Source: Enterococcus sp. ZJ1622 (GTDB lineage Bacteria; Bacillota; Bacilli; Lactobacillales; Enterococcaceae). From it: a stretch of 64,000 bases of DNA. Shown one piece after another: positions 19,072 to 27,950 of this stretch (positions within the stretch are counted from its first letter, which is position 1; the number at the start of each line of letters is the position of its first letter). Location of the stretch: the NCBI RefSeq assembly GCF_011038845.1, contig NZ_JAAKDW010000001.1, forward strand, positions 248,001 through 312,000, given 5' to 3'. The position numbers were made by a program, and so were the translations under genes. The notes beneath the pieces were generated by a model. That model worked only from the letters and a program-made list of their open reading frames with translations. It had not been told where the DNA came from and made no database searches.

Positions 19072-20348
19072 TGAATGAATGGACAATGGAATTTCCGAAG
19101 CAATGGCAAGAAAAATGGGCGGACAAAGCATTTGCTGCGCCTTCTCTGATCCAAGAAGCAGTATTTCAGCCACTGCGCGACAAACAAAGTATCATAGGAG
19201 TATCTCCGACAGGTTCTGGGAAAACGCTGGCTTATCTTTTGCCACTGCTTTTGAATGTTTCACCAAGTGAAGGAAGTTCGTTGCTGATCCTAGCTTCTTC
19301 TCAGGAACTTGCGATCCAAGTGGCAGATGTTACCCGAGAATGGGCAAAAGAGCTAGACTTGAATGTGCAGTCATTAGTAGGGGGCGCGAATGTCAAACGC
19401 CAGATCGAAGGATTGAAGAAAAAACCGGAAATCCTCGTAGGGACACCGGGTCGCGTGCTAGAATTGATGAAAACGAAAAAAGTCAAGGCACATCAGATCA
19501 AAACGATCGTATTCGATGAAGCAGACCAGCTGTTTGCAGACAGCAGCGTCCAATTGGTCGAGCAGATCCTGCACCAAGCACCAGTGGAATATCAGTTAGC
19601 CTTTTTCTCTGCTACAGCAGATCGCTCGATCGAAGCAATCGAAAAAGTGACGGGACGATCTTTTGAAACGATCGACGTGACACATGAAGATGATTCGAGA
19701 AAAGGTCTGAAGCATTATTTTCTTCGCGTACCATCAAGGAAAAAAGATGATTATTTAAGACGGATCGCTCACGTCAAAGATTTCCAAGGATTGGTGTTTT
19801 TCAATCAGTTGAGTGAATTAGGTGTGATGGAAGAGAAGATGGTTTATCGGGGCGTGCCTGTAGCAAGTTTAGCCTCTGATCAGAACAAGTTGCTTCGTAA
19901 AGCTGCACTTGATCAATTGAAAGAAAAACGTGTCCGTGCACTATTCACTACAGATGTCTCGGCTAGAGGTCTGGATATTGATGCACTTCCTTATGTGATC
20001 AATGCGGAAGTCCCTTTGAGCGAAGAATCATATCTGCACCGGTCGGGTAGAACTGGTCGAATGGGGAACGACGGGATCGTTGTCACATTCGTCCAAGATA
20101 ACACTCTGAGAGATCTGAAACGGATCGCTAGCCACACAAACATAACAATTGAAGAAGTTTATCTTCATGGCGGGTCGTTACAAACGGAGCCTCCACAAAA
20201 AGAGGAACAGTTCACCCAAACAAAAAGCAAGCAGTCTGCACTTCCTGTAAAAAAAGAAGTAGAGACGAAACATAACGAGAGTACAATCAAGAAAAAACGT
20301 AAAAATAAATCAAAAAAAAGTAAAAATAAAGGAGCAAGGCGCAAATAA
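19071..20348 (+). CDS. DEAD-box ATP-dependent RNA helicase
   Basis: An RNA helicase, likely for cold-shock or ribosome-assembly remodelling. Motif I is PTGSGKTLAYLLP near residue 44, motif II is DEAD within VFDEADQLF, motif III is SAT in AFFSATADRS, and motif VI is HRSGRTGRMG. The last 45 residues form a very Lys-rich tail that could add RNA affinity. It resembles the shorter CshB/YfmL-type helicases of Firmicutes. Start codon and preceding stop overlap (TAATG), suggesting translational coupling to the oxidoreductase. The exact orthologue name is not certain. Confidence 0.93.
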   Translation: MNEWTMEFPKQWQEKWADKAFAAPSLIQEAVFQPLRDKQSIIGVSPTGSGKTLAYLLPLLLNVSPSEGSSLLILASSQELAIQVADVTREWAKELDLNVQSLVGGANVKRQIEGLKKKPEILVGTPGRVLELMKTKKVKAHQIKTIVFDEADQLFADSSVQLVEQILHQAPVEYQLAFFSATADRSIEAIEKVTGRSFETIDVTHEDDSRKGLKHYFLRVPSRKKDDYLRRIAHVKDFQGLVFFNQLSELGVMEEKMVYRGVPVASLASDQNKLLRKAALDQLKEKRVRALFTTDVSARGLDIDALPYVINAEVPLSEESYLHRSGRTGRMGNDGIVVTFVQDNTLRDLKRIASHTNITIEEVYLHGGSLQTEPPQKEEQFTQTKSKQSALPVKKEVETKHNESTIKKKRKNKSKKSKNKGARRK

Positions 20349-20360
20349 GCGCCTTTTTTA
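20336..20360 (+). terminator. Intrinsic terminator after the helicase gene
   Basis: AGGCGC / GCGCCT arms with an AAATAA loop overlap the stop codon and lead into T6. Confidence 0.85.
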
Positions 20361-20407
20361 TGATATGATGAAAACGGAAACAAGAAAATGATTAAAGGAG
20401 GGATTAT

Positions 20408-23110
20408 GTGAACGAAAGGCAAGAAGAAATCTTGGATTTGCTGACTGAGAACCAACAGGGATTATCTGCAAGCGATGTAGCCAGTCACCTGAAAATCGAT
20501 CGAAGCAACGCGAGCCGCTATTTAAGCGAGCTTTATAAAGAACGTTATATCATTAAGTCAGCTGGCCGTCCTGTCATTTACTCGATGCCTCCTAAAAAAT
20601 CCTCTTCAGATAAAGTCCATGTGGATTCTTCGACACAAGTGACATTCGAGACACTTGTGGGCGAGAATGATTCATTGAAAGTCAGTATCCAGCAGGCAAA
20701 AGCAGCCATACTTTACCCGCCGAGAGGATTGCATACCATTATATTTGGAGAAACCGGCACAGGGAAATCGATGTTCGCTGAGTGCATGTATCATTTTGCG
20801 ATCGACTCGGAGATGCTTTCGCCGGATGCGCCGTTTGTCTCTTTCAATTGTGCAGATTATGCACAGAATCCGCAATTGCTTTTTGGGCATATTTTCGGGA
20901 TCAAGAAGGGGGCTTACACCGGAGCTTCACAGGACAGCCTTGGGTTGATGGCAAAAGCCGATGGCGGTATTTTGTTTTTAGATGAAATCCATCGTTTGCC
21001 TCCAGAAGGACAGGAAATGCTGTTTACCTTTATCGATAAAGGTGTTTATAGGCCATTAGGAGAAAGTGCACATGTCCATGAAGCATCTGTCCAGATCATA
21101 GGAGCTACGACAGAATCTTCCGAAAGCTTTTTGACGACGTTCAATCGCAGGATACCAATGGCAATCACTTTGCCGAATCTAGCTTCCCGCTCCTTAGATG
21201 AACGCTATGAGATCATTTCGCTATTTATCAAACAAGAAGCTAATCGGCTGAATCAGCGGATCGACATCGAAAAAGAAGCGATCCTCGCTTTTATGTTATA
21301 TGATGCAGAAGGAAACATCGGACAGGTCAAGCGTGATCTGAAACTCGTCTGTGCAAAATCCTTTCTTCATTACCGAACACATAATGAAGAGAAACTGATC
21401 ATTCGAAAAGAAGAGCTTTCGCTCCACGTCCAGAAAGGTCTTTTGAAAATCAGAGAGATCCCAGAACGCCTGGACCGTTTCATGGATAGCAAAAGCCAGT
21501 ATCTGACTTTTGAACCTGGATTTGCTGATGTGGTCTGGTCTCAAGATCCTGAAAGAAATATGCAGGTTTATAATGATATCGAAGAAAAAGTCACTACTCT
21601 TTCTGAAACAGGAGTAGAAAGTGTGGATCTTGAAACACTGATTTCAAAAGATGTCGATGCCTATTTCCAAACTTACGTCAAAGAACTTACCAATAGTACG
21701 ATCCCTAAAGACCTTTTGCCTGATGATATCTGGCGACTGACGAATGAATTGTATGATATAGCCGAAAAACGGTTGGATCGTGTGTACAATGAAAAAGCCC
21801 GATTCGCTTTTGCACTCCATCTGCAAAGCACATTGGACAGGGTAAGGGAAGGGCATATGATCGTTCATCCAGATTTAAATAACGTACGTAAGAATTTCAA
21901 GAAAGAATTCCAAGTCGCCATCGATCTCTCAACGATCATCGAAGAAGAGCAGCAAGTAGAGATCCCTTTCGATGAGATCGGCTTTATCAGTATGTTCCTT
22001 TCGATCAGTCTAGGTGAAAGTGAGCCAGTCAAAGAAAACAAAGTGGATGTCCTCGTCTTGATGCACGGCCGGCAAACAGCTTCCAGCATGCTGGAAATGG
22101 CCCAAGAATTGTTGGGAACGAAGCTGGGCAAAGCATTCAACATGCCATTAGCGATGGAAGTCCAAACCATGTATGAAGAAGTACTGCACTATGTCCAAAG
22201 TCGGCAAAGTTCGCTTACGAACGGACTGATGTTGTTAACAGACATGGGCTCATTGAACACATTCAGTGATCTGATCTTTGAAGAAACAGGGATCAGGACC
22301 AAAGCGATCACTATGAGCAGCACGATGGTCGTGATCGAAGCGGTACGAATGGCCAATGTCGGACGAAGCCTAGAAGATATCTATCAGAATATCCAGATTT
22401 CTTTCGAATCGATCATAAAGGATCAGTTCAAAGTAGAAAAGCAAGAAGAACAGCAACGGAAAAAAGCAGTGATCGTGACTTGTTTCACTGGAGAAGGTGT
22501 TGCTGCCAAACTATACCAGCGGATCGTGCCGGTGATCAATCAAAACAAAGTCGAAGTGATCCAGATGCAGTTTTTAGAAAGAGAATCATTCAAAAAACAT
22601 ATCGATGCACTGCTGGAAGAATACGAGATCAAAGCAATCGCTGGAACAGTCGACGTGGATTATCAGAATATCCCTTTTTTCTCCGCGTATGACGTGTTCG
22701 ATGACGAAAAATTGAACACACTGAAGCGTATCGCAGACGATGAAATCCCGATAGCCAAAATCGTGGATTCTTTGACAGGTTCGTTAGATGCGACTTTTTC
22801 TGTCGAAGAACTGATCCGTTCCCTGCAAAAAATCGTGCAGCAGATCCAATCTGATCTGTCGATTATCGTAGAACCAGGTGTAGATGCAGGTATCTTGATC
22901 CATATTGCATTTATGTTGGATGGTCTAGTCAGAAATGAACAAAGCCGAGTGTTTGAAAAATTGTCGATGTTTGTCAAAATCTATCGGTTGGAAATGGATA
23001 TCGTTCGAGCCAATCTCATGGCGCTAGAGCGGAAATATGGGATAAAGATCCCAGAAGACGAGATCGCCTTTCTTACGCAGATGTTCATTGAGAATAAAAT
23101 AAAAAAATAA
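20408..23110 (+). CDS. LevR-type sigma-54-dependent activator with PRD and PTS-like domains
   Basis: A PTS-controlled activator of RNA polymerase with sigma-54. The 900 residues hold, in order: a winged HTH (residues 1-60), an AAA+ domain with Walker A GETGTGKS (114-121), the sigma-54 contact loop GAYTGAS (168-174) and Walker B GGILFLDE (186-193), a first PRD (about 450-550), an EIIA-Man-like domain (VLVLMHGRQTASSM), an EIIB-like domain (AVIVTCFTGEGVAAKL), and a second PRD at the C terminus. Start is GTG 20408 after AAAGGAGGG. A -24/-12 promoter and twin operator repeats lie just downstream, so it almost certainly drives the following PTS operon. Phosphorylation of PRD histidines by HPr or the cognate EIIB is expected from the family. 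Confidence 0.95.
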   Translation: MNERQEEILDLLTENQQGLSASDVASHLKIDRSNASRYLSELYKERYIIKSAGRPVIYSMPPKKSSSDKVHVDSSTQVTFETLVGENDSLKVSIQQAKAAILYPPRGLHTIIFGETGTGKSMFAECMYHFAIDSEMLSPDAPFVSFNCADYAQNPQLLFGHIFGIKKGAYTGASQDSLGLMAKADGGILFLDEIHRLPPEGQEMLFTFIDKGVYRPLGESAHVHEASVQIIGATTESSESFLTTFNRRIPMAITLPNLASRSLDERYEIISLFIKQEANRLNQRIDIEKEAILAFMLYDAEGNIGQVKRDLKLVCAKSFLHYRTHNEEKLIIRKEELSLHVQKGLLKIREIPERLDRFMDSKSQYLTFEPGFADVVWSQDPERNMQVYNDIEEKVTTLSETGVESVDLETLISKDVDAYFQTYVKELTNSTIPKDLLPDDIWRLTNELYDIAEKRLDRVYNEKARFAFALHLQSTLDRVREGHMIVHPDLNNVRKNFKKEFQVAIDLSTIIEEEQQVEIPFDEIGFISMFLSISLGESEPVKENKVDVLVLMHGRQTASSMLEMAQELLGTKLGKAFNMPLAMEVQTMYEEVLHYVQSRQSSLTNGLMLLTDMGSLNTFSDLIFEETGIRTKAITMSSTMVVIEAVRMANVGRSLEDIYQNIQISFESIIKDQFKVEKQEEQQRKKAVIVTCFTGEGVAAKLYQRIVPVINQNKVEVIQMQFLERESFKKHIDALLEEYEIKAIAGTVDVDYQNIPFFSAYDVFDDEKLNTLKRIADDEIPIAKIVDSLTGSLDATFSVEELIRSLQKIVQQIQSDLSIIVEPGVDAGILIHIAFMLDGLVRNEQSRVFEKLSMFVKIYRLEMDIVRANLMALERKYGIKIPEDEIAFLTQMFIENKIKK

Positions 23111-23111
23111 A

Positions 23112-23150
23112 GCACACTAAGCGTTCTGTTTACACACTAAGCCGTTGTGT
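23112..23150 (+). promoter_or_regulatory. Probable upstream activator sites for the LevR-type regulator
   Basis: CACACTAAG occurs at 23112-23120 and again at 23132-23140, exactly 20 nt apart (two helical turns). The second copy is followed by GTGTG at 23146-23150, making a CACAC/GTGTG inverted repeat. It lies about 60-95 nt upstream of the -24 element, the usual distance for an enhancer-like site. Confidence 0.72.
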
Positions 23151-23207
23151 GCGCACAAAGAAAAAGAACTAAAAGGCATGAAAACGCTATTTTGGTTCTT
23201 TTTTTAT

Positions 23208-23225
23208 TTGGCATGTTTCTTGCAT
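23208..23225 (+). promoter_or_regulatory. Sigma-54 (-24/-12) promoter of the PTS operon
   Basis: TTGGCATGTTTCTTGCAT matches the TTGGCAC-N5-TTGCA consensus with correct GG-to-GC spacing. It is about 40 nt upstream of the IIB start codon and downstream of a sigma-54 activator gene, which makes the assignment strong. Confidence 0.92.
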
Positions 23226-23264
23226 TATAATTATGTGTAAAACAAATTAAAAGGAGTGGAGAAA

Positions 23265-23582
23265 ATGGAGAAAAAAACGATTATGTTAGTATGTTCTGCT
23301 GGGATGAGTACAAGTTTATTGGTGACAAAAATGCAAAAAGCTGCGGAAGAAAAAGGAATGGATGCAGATATCTTTGCCGTTTCTGCCTCTGATGCAGACA
23401 ACAATTTAGAAGCAAAGAATGTCGATGTATTACTATTGGGGCCTCAAGTCCGCTTTATGAAAGCTCAATTTGAACAAAAACTAGCGCCTAAAGGTATCCC
23501 GCTAGATGTGATCAATATGCAAGATTATGGGATGATGAATGGTGCCAAAGTATTGGAACAAGCTGAAAAGCTGATGCAATAA
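23265..23582 (+). CDS. PTS lactose/cellobiose-family EIIB component
   Basis: EIIB passes phosphate from EIIA to the incoming sugar through a cysteine. The P-loop LVCSAGMSTSLLV with the phosphorylatable Cys is at the N terminus, and the 105-residue length matches stand-alone CelA/LicB-type proteins. The ATG at 23265 follows AAGGAG; an in-frame GTG nine bases upstream overlaps the ribosome site. First gene of the sigma-54-controlled operon. Confidence 0.96.
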   Translation: MEKKTIMLVCSAGMSTSLLVTKMQKAAEEKGMDADIFAVSASDADNNLEAKNVDVLLLGPQVRFMKAQFEQKLAPKGIPLDVINMQDYGMMNGAKVLEQAEKLMQ

Positions 23583-23600
23583 GAAAAGCTGGAGGAAAAA

Positions 23601-23921
23601 ATGGAGGATCAACAAAATCTAGAAGCAATCATGGGATTGATCATGTTTGGCGGAAATGCAAAAAGCGATGCAATGGAAGCGATTGCAGCAGCGAAGCACG
23701 GTGATTTCGAATTAGCGGAGCAAAAAATCGCTGAAGCGGAAGAATCGCTTGTTCAAGCCCATCATTCACAAACAGATATGCTGACTCAAGAAGCACAAGG
23801 CAATCATGTACAGGTCACACTACTAACTGTCCACAGTCAGGATCACTTGATGACGTCAATCGCATTCACTGATTTGGCAAAAGAAATCATTGATCTTTAC
23901 CGTCGGACCTATAGCGAATAA
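23601..23921 (+). CDS. PTS lactose/cellobiose-family EIIA component
   Basis: EIIA accepts phosphate from HPr on histidine. The 106-residue all-helical sequence includes LIMFGGNAKSDAMEAI, AHHSQTDMLTQEA and the conserved TVHSQDHLMTSI near residue 75 that carries the active histidine. It lies 18 nt after EIIB with its own GGAGGAAAA site. Confidence 0.96.
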   Translation: MEDQQNLEAIMGLIMFGGNAKSDAMEAIAAAKHGDFELAEQKIAEAEESLVQAHHSQTDMLTQEAQGNHVQVTLLTVHSQDHLMTSIAFTDLAKEIIDLYRRTYSE

Positions 23922-24035
23922 ATACCACCTTCTTTTTTGAACGGAAGAAGCTACTAAAAAATTTTTGAACGGATTTTTTAATTTGGTATAAAGAGAAGAC
24001 TCTTTGTATAAAAAACTTATAGGAGGAAATAAAAA

Positions 24036-25505
24036 ATGAACGGTTTAACAAGTTGGATGGAGAAATACATCCTGCCCGTTGCCGCTAAGATCGGCGCGCA
24101 AAAGCACCTAGTTGCTTTGCGTGACGCCTTTATCGGTACATTGCCTGCAACCATGGCTGGATCTGTCGCTGTAATGATCAATGCAATTATTCGAGATTTG
24201 CCACAGCAATTTATCAGCACTTATGCAGACAGTCTGGCAGCAGACAAAGGAATCTTTGCAGTCTTGAATGTCATCATCGGCATCAACGGATTTGTATGGA
24301 ACGGCACATTGGCTATCGCAGGTTTGATCTTTGCTTTTTCGTGGGGGTATAACTTAGCTCGAGCATATGGGGTGAACGATCTAGCCGGAGGGATTGTCGG
24401 ATTAGCTACATTGATCCAGGGAATCGCTTTTGGTCCCGCACTTTCTGCTCCTTTGAATGTGAATGTCCCTGCAAACGTCGCAGATGCAATCAATGGAACA
24501 GAATTGGGAGCAACGATCACAGACGGCACATTATCTGTCGGCCTGTGGGGCTGGTTGAAGCTGGATCATTTAAATGGAAATGCTTATTTCACCGTAATGA
24601 TCATGGGTGCGATCTCAGTAATCATCTTCTGTAAATTGATGTTGGCTAATATCACTATTAAAATGCCGGATTCAGTTCCACCTGCAGTATCGAAAGCTTT
24701 TGCGGCGATTTTGCCCGCAACGATCGCTTTATATATCATTGCAATCATCAATTATATCGTAGGACGTTTAGCAGATGGTCAACTGATCATCGACTTAGTC
24801 CAAAAATATATCGCAGAGCCATTCCTAGGATTGTCTCAAGGCTTAGGAGCTGTATTGATCGTTACCGTGTTTGTCCAAGTATTCTGGTTCTTCGGGATCC
24901 ATGGTCCAAACGTTTTGGCACCTGTCCTAGAAGGAATCTGGGGACAAGCACAGCTGATTAATATCGACATCTTTCAAAAGGGATACAATGGCAAAACGGG
25001 TACACCAGCAGTGTTAGATGCGATTGAAGATGGAAAAGCATACATGTGGGTACGCGGTTCCTTTGACGCATTCGCATGGTTTGGTGGATCTGGTGGAACG
25101 ATCGTCTTGTTGATCGCTATCTTGCTGTTTTCAAAACGGGCAGATTATTTAACTGTTGCGAAGCTGTCGATCGGACCTGGTATCTTCAATATCAATGAAC
25201 CAGTGATGTTTGGTTTGCCGATCGTGCTGAATGCGATCATGTTCATCCCATTCTTGATCGCACCAGTCGTTGCTACTGCAATAGGCTGGATAGCAACATA
25301 TCTTGGATTAGTAGCACCAGTCTCGCAACAAGTGACCTGGGTAGTACCGCCGTTCCTGCTTTCTTTCTTAGCAACCGGGGCAGACTGGCGCGCACCGATC
25401 GTTACTTTAGTATGTATGGTCGTCACCTTCGTGATCTGGGCACCATTTGTGATCTCAGCAAACAAAATGGACCCAGCAGCTGGTGAACAGAAACTGAATC
25501 AGTAG
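24036..25505 (+). CDS. PTS lactose/cellobiose-family EIIC permease
   Basis: The membrane channel of the PTS, importing and positioning a sugar, probably a beta-glucoside or oligosaccharide, for phosphorylation. It has about ten hydrophobic segments and the family features FWFFGIHGPNVLAPV, FNINEPVMFGLPIVLN and an N-terminal ALRDAFIGTLPATMAGS. At 489 residues it is longer than most CelB-type proteins; a polar stretch around residues 135-180 may account for this. The operon holds no phospho-glycosidase, so the substrate is not settled by context. Confidence 0.95.
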   Translation: MNGLTSWMEKYILPVAAKIGAQKHLVALRDAFIGTLPATMAGSVAVMINAIIRDLPQQFISTYADSLAADKGIFAVLNVIIGINGFVWNGTLAIAGLIFAFSWGYNLARAYGVNDLAGGIVGLATLIQGIAFGPALSAPLNVNVPANVADAINGTELGATITDGTLSVGLWGWLKLDHLNGNAYFTVMIMGAISVIIFCKLMLANITIKMPDSVPPAVSKAFAAILPATIALYIIAIINYIVGRLADGQLIIDLVQKYIAEPFLGLSQGLGAVLIVTVFVQVFWFFGIHGPNVLAPVLEGIWGQAQLINIDIFQKGYNGKTGTPAVLDAIEDGKAYMWVRGSFDAFAWFGGSGGTIVLLIAILLFSKRADYLTVAKLSIGPGIFNINEPVMFGLPIVLNAIMFIPFLIAPVVATAIGWIATYLGLVAPVSQQVTWVVPPFLLSFLATGADWRAPIVTLVCMVVTFVIWAPFVISANKMDPAAGEQKLNQ

Positions 25506-25581
25506 AATGTAAAAAAGAAGGAGGCGGGGCAGCGAATCATGTGCCTCGTCCTCTTATAGATAAACGTTAGGAGAGATGGAA

Positions 25582-25803
25582 ATGATTTCGATCGCAAGTG
25601 CAATGCAGCAAGAGGCTATCAAAGAATTATTGGAAGGGTATAATGAAGAAGGCATCACGTTTACGTTCAAAGAAAAACAAGGAATCAAAATGTTGTTTGA
25701 CACAACTGCAGAAGATCCAGAAGCAGCTGCCAGAAAAGCCAAGGAACTGATCAAAGCGCAGCCTTGGGGAACAGTCCTTTATTTCCAGGCTGCAGCTGTT
25801 TAA
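25582..25803 (+). CDS. Small conserved protein of the PTS operon
   Basis: A 73-residue protein of unknown function (MISIASAMQQEAIKELL; AAARKAKELIKAQPWGTVLYF). It has no hydrophobic segment or Cys pair. The ATG at 25582 is favoured because AGGAG (25569-25573) lies 8 nt upstream; the ATG at 25576 would be only 2 nt from it. It lies between EIIC and two more small genes and probably belongs to the same transcript. I do not recognise a named family. Confidence 0.78.
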   Translation: MISIASAMQQEAIKELLEGYNEEGITFTFKEKQGIKMLFDTTAEDPEAAARKAKELIKAQPWGTVLYFQAAAV

Positions 25804-25834
25804 GAAAAAAGAGTGAAAAGACAGGGTGGTTCAC

Positions 25835-26017
25835 ATGATGAAAAATGGTTTATTTTTATGCAGTCTCGGTTCATTGATTGTATTGTACAGCTTGAATCCA
25901 AATTCACAAAACTATGATTTATACAGTATGGTCACGGGCCTTTTTCTAACAGGGCTAGGCATCTATTTCTTTTTAAAAGGAAAGAAAAGAGAAGAGACGA
26001 AGGAGAAGAACAACTAA
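25835..26017 (+). CDS. Small two-helix membrane protein
   Basis: About 60 residues with two transmembrane segments (LFLCSLGSLIVLYSL and MVTGLFLTGLGIYFFL) and a short Lys/Glu-rich C terminus. The ATG at 25835 follows AGGGTGG; ATG 25838 is also possible. Its last base overlaps the start of the next gene. Function unknown; co-location suggests a role in the PTS operon. Confidence 0.72.
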   Translation: MMKNGLFLCSLGSLIVLYSLNPNSQNYDLYSMVTGLFLTGLGIYFFLKGKKREETKEKNN

Positions 26018-26430
26018 TGGAAATCGTAAAGAAGTTAAATATCCCAGCATCGTTTTTCTATGATAAAGTAATGGATTCTGTTCTTTTCGATGTACGCAAG
26101 GCGACTGGAAAATCTGTGACACGCAAGCAGCTAAAAAATCTAGAATATGTCAAGCAATTCTCTCAAAACAATCGAGCACGTATAAAAATCGAAGAAGTCA
26201 TCGAAAACCAGTCTTATAAATTCCGTACATCAACGACGAAAAATGAATTTGTCGTCCATTATCAGATCAAACCATTAGATGAAAAAACGTGTGAAGTCCA
26301 TTACACGGAACAGATGGAATCTCACGGTATGTTACAGAAGCTGAATGATATGCTGCTAGGTACGCTTCTGATGTACTTCAAGCGTCGGCGTTTCAAAAAA
26401 ATGCTCGTGATGATTGAAGAAACCTATTGA
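26017..26430 (+). CDS. DUF3284-family protein
   Basis: A 137-residue soluble protein resembling DUF3284, a START-like family often found in enterococcal and lactobacillal PTS operons. It begins MEIVKKLNIPASFFYDKV and ends with a basic helix (LLMYFKRRRFKKMLVMIEE). It overlaps the upstream membrane protein gene by one base, indicating coupled translation. Biochemical role unknown; the family call is from memory of the sequence pattern. Confidence 0.8.
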   Translation: MEIVKKLNIPASFFYDKVMDSVLFDVRKATGKSVTRKQLKNLEYVKQFSQNNRARIKIEEVIENQSYKFRTSTTKNEFVVHYQIKPLDEKTCEVHYTEQMESHGMLQKLNDMLLGTLLMYFKRRRFKKMLVMIEETY

Positions 26431-26460
26431 GCAATAGAGATATCAATCAAAAGAAAGACG

Positions 26461-26532
26461 GCTAGAGAGAAATGCTGTTAAAAGTATGCAGGAACAACTG
26501 CATGACTAGGCAGTGTTTCTGCTAGCTTTTTT
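26461..26532 (+). terminator. Branched terminator of the PTS operon
   Basis: GCTAG (26461) pairs with CTAGC before T6 (26521-26532), and an inner hairpin ATGCAG/CTGCAT sits within it, so the RNA folds as a nested structure before the T-run. Confidence 0.75.
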
Positions 26533-26550
26533 GTAGGAAGGGGAAGCAAC

Positions 26551-27738
26551 ATGACAAAACAGGTAAAAGAACTGGCTGTATCTTACATTGGAGAAATGTT
26601 CGAGCTGGCTGCTTATGCATTCAATGGAGAAGATACACCGAAACGGCGGGAACGATTTCGAATGCTCGCAGAAAATTCATGGAATTACGGATTTTTTGAT
26701 GAGGAGGATCGATTAACGAGCCAAGTCATGGCGACACCTTTTTCGATTGATTTTTATGGTCAAGAATATTTGATGGCTGGGATCGGCTATGTCGCTTCTT
26801 ATCCGGAGGCAAGAGGACAAGGCGGGATCAATCGTATCATGGAAAGAATCCTTGAAGATTGTCGCGACCGAAATGTCACCTTATCTTACTTAGCGCCATT
26901 TTCTTATCCTTTCTATCGTCGCTACGGTTATGAGCAGGTATTCGATCAGATCCATTATCAGTTGAACAGTCGTGACGTACCTGCACCGAAAAAGACTGCA
27001 GGAAAGATGAAACGAACGACTTTTGAAGAAGCAAAAGAGGCGATCAAAGATATCTATGGACGAATGCCGGAAAATCAGCGGGCTGGATTGAAACGTGAAG
27101 ACTGGTGGTACACGTATAAATTTGATCAAAAAGGAAACAATCGTTATGCTCTTTATTACGATAAAGAAGGTCAAACAACTGGCTACGTGGTCTATCAGAC
27201 AGTAGCGCCTGTTTTTACCATTGTAGAATGGGGATATTTGGACCATGAGGCTTTTCGAAGTCTTGCTCGTTTCGTCAGTTCCCACAGCGGGGCATTTGAT
27301 CGATTTGAGTATGCCTGCGGTTATTCCGGAAGCAGCAAAAATTATCTTCTCGACAATCCGTTTGCCTCAGTGACTGTCTCCCCTTATATGATGGCGAGAA
27401 TCGTAGAGATGCAGCGATTTCTAGAGTCTTATCCATTCAAAACAGCTCAGGCTTCCTTTGCGTTACATGTGGAAGCAGATGATTATGCCAAATGGAATGA
27501 AGGGATTTTTGAAATAAAGATTGAAGATGGAATCATTCACGTAGCTAGAACAGAACAAACTATTCTGCCGACCATTCGCGGGAATATCCAGCATTTGACT
27601 CAGCTGTTATTAGGTTATCGAAAAGTTGAAGAACTTGTTTTTTATGAAAAAGTGCAGGTATCGGATACAGACGAGCTGATTCCGTTGTTGACCCGCTTGC
27701 TGCCACAGCAGCAGCCGGTACTTAATGATTACTTTTGA
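26551..27738 (+). CDS. Eis-like GNAT N-acetyltransferase
   Basis: A multi-domain acetyltransferase of the Eis family, which includes aminoglycoside and polyamine or lysine acetylases. The N-terminal GNAT domain contains LMAGIGYVASYPEARGQGGI, where RGQGG is the acetyl-CoA loop, and PFSYPFYRRYGYE. A second GNAT-like domain and a C-terminal SCP2-like domain complete the 395 residues, the usual length. Start ATG follows GGAAGGGGAAGC. It is separated from the PTS operon by a terminator, so it is likely a separate unit. Substrate unknown. Confidence 0.88.
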   Translation: MTKQVKELAVSYIGEMFELAAYAFNGEDTPKRRERFRMLAENSWNYGFFDEEDRLTSQVMATPFSIDFYGQEYLMAGIGYVASYPEARGQGGINRIMERILEDCRDRNVTLSYLAPFSYPFYRRYGYEQVFDQIHYQLNSRDVPAPKKTAGKMKRTTFEEAKEAIKDIYGRMPENQRAGLKREDWWYTYKFDQKGNNRYALYYDKEGQTTGYVVYQTVAPVFTIVEWGYLDHEAFRSLARFVSSHSGAFDRFEYACGYSGSSKNYLLDNPFASVTVSPYMMARIVEMQRFLESYPFKTAQASFALHVEADDYAKWNEGIFEIKIEDGIIHVARTEQTILPTIRGNIQHLTQLLLGYRKVEELVFYEKVQVSDTDELIPLLTRLLPQQQPVLNDYF

Positions 27739-27765
27739 TGAGATACACGAAAAAAGAGGTTGTGA

Positions 27766-27862
27766 CAGAAGTGGGCAACTTCAAGAAATAAGAAGGAATT
27801 TACGAAAATTGCTTCTCAAATTTTTGTGAAATTTCGGCTTATTTTCGAAGAAGCTACTTCTG
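27766..27862. repeat. Imperfect palindromic intergenic element
   Basis: The two ends, CAGAAGTGGGCAACTTC and the complement of GAAGCTACTTCTG, form an imperfect inverted repeat, and the interior (AATTTACGAAAATT against AAATTTTTGTGAAATT) continues the pairing, so almost 100 nt can fold into one long hairpin. The flanks carry near-identical direct copies of AAAAAGAGGTTGTGACA (27751) and AAAAGAAGTTGTGACA (27881). It looks like a small non-coding repeat of REP/MITE type inserted beside a terminator. Confidence 0.6.
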
Positions 27863-27880
27863 GAACACCGTTTATTCGGA

Positions 27881-27919
27881 AAAAGAAGTTGTGACAAGAC
27901 TTTTGTCACAGCTTCTTTT
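27881..27919. terminator. Strong bidirectional terminator
   Basis: AAAAGAAGTTGTGACA pairs with TGTCACAGCTTCTTTT around a short loop. It can serve both the acetyltransferase on + and the microprotein gene on -. Confidence 0.82.
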
Positions 27920-27950
27920 GTGTACTTTGGCAATAATGTTTTTTAAGTGA

